A stretch of 64,000 bases of DNA from Muricea muricata (Eukaryota; Cnidaria; Anthozoa; Malacalcyonacea; Plexauridae): contig OY979717.1 in NCBI GenBank assembly GCA_963855995.1, positions 2,973,179-3,037,178 of the forward strand, read 5' to 3'. The notes beneath the pieces are model-generated. The model had not been told where the DNA came from. It did not search any database and saw only the letters and a program-made list of their open reading frames with translations. The translations under genes and the position numbers were made by a program. Of the stretch, positions 63,490 through 64,000 are shown in pieces. Each line of letters opens with the position of its first letter. Position 1 is the first letter of the stretch.

Positions 63490-64000
63490 ATGGCAATGAA
63501 TCAAGGTCTACCACCACCACAGTCACTGGAGTTAAACAGTGGAAATACTTCGACTAATTGGAGGAGATTCAAGCAGAGATATTTGAACTACGAGATTGCT
63601 ACGGGAATAAACGAGAAAAACAATGCAACTCGAGTGCATGCAAAACGAAGCATTAGACGTGTATGACACACTAATCTGGGACAATGAAGCCTGAAGGCGA
63701 TGACAAGGAAATTGATAAAGTGTTAGAGAAATTTGAAGAATACTGCGAACCGAAGAAAAATGTTAGCTACGAAAGATACGTGTTCTTTTCAAGAGCCCAG
63801 GAGAGTAATGAGAATATAGATCAGTATGTAACAACACTGAAGAAACTCTGTGAAACGTGCGAGTTTGGAACATTGAAGAACTCTCTTATCAAAGATCGAA
63901 TTGTGTTGGGTATGGACCATTCCCCAATTAGACAAACTTTCAAATTGGAAAAAGATTTTAGCACAGTTGGAAAGAGCTTCCTAAATTTAGTGAAACTGTA
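63490..64000 (+). pseudogene. Gypsy-type Gag, frameshifted, cut by right edge
   Basis: Starts MAMNQGLPPPQ and continues with NWRRFKQRYLNYEIATG in one frame to about 63660. Two further frames then carry LDVYDTLIWD and the long block from KVLEKFEEYC to VLGM (63690-63920). This is the typical capsid-region order of Ty3/Gypsy Gag in cnidarian and echinoderm elements: a W-RF-Y motif, the FEEYC-P block, then the FFSRAQ block. At least two frameshifts break it. Pol would lie to the right of the window. Confidence 0.85.

Overview
The window is AT-rich, intron-rich invertebrate genomic DNA. Four conserved animal genes can be built exon by exon with consistent GT-AG junctions and reading phases. They sit among many decayed mobile elements: LINEs, Gypsy and BEL/Pao LTR elements, hAT, THAP-bearing and virus-like ATPase fragments, and more than a dozen foldback elements. 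Gene content and repeat style suggest an early-branching animal, most likely a cnidarian. That placement is an inference; nothing here names the species.

Layout. 1-7478: minus-strand OGFOD1 (prolyl-3-hydroxylase type), first eight exons, running off the left edge, with introns full of foldbacks and minisatellites. 7479-7756: a 278-bp shared promoter interval. 7757-23189: plus-strand ZYG11-family CUL2 substrate receptor, 17 exons, complete. Its introns hold a LINE 3' end, a broken Gypsy element and several foldbacks. 23190-26747: a foldback and a LINE reverse-transcriptase relic. 26748-30826: minus-strand calreticulin, 10 exons, complete, ending in KDEL, with a perfect ER-stress element about 110 bp upstream of the start codon. 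31022-39848: a broken hAT transposase with a 160-bp TA tract, a frameshifted zinc-finger/packaging-type ATPase relic on the minus strand, and a palindrome carrying an inverted copy of its 5' part. 39849-49540: plus-strand CEP97 (centriolar LRR/IQ protein), 19 exons, complete. 49541-58587: transposon graveyard with large foldbacks, a short THAP element, a LINE and a BEL/Pao element split by a foldback. 58588-61849: the first exons of an unrecognised plus-strand gene. 62600-64000: LINE fragment, then the 5' part of a Gypsy-type element (primer-binding site and gag) running off the right edge.

The host genes act in separate systems: ribosomal/translation hydroxylation (OGFOD1), N-terminal-glycine protein degradation (ZYG11), ER folding and calcium storage (calreticulin) and cilium control (CEP97). 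No operon-like logic links them. The only shared control suggested by the sequence is the head-to-head OGFOD1/ZYG11 promoter. No CRISPR array, rRNA or convincing tRNA was seen. No clear new molecular system was found. The most unusual items are the palindromic ATPase relic, the TIR-bounded THAP element with an antisense ORF, the 1.74-kb foldback with 8-bp target duplication, and the unidentified gene at 58.6-61.8 kb.
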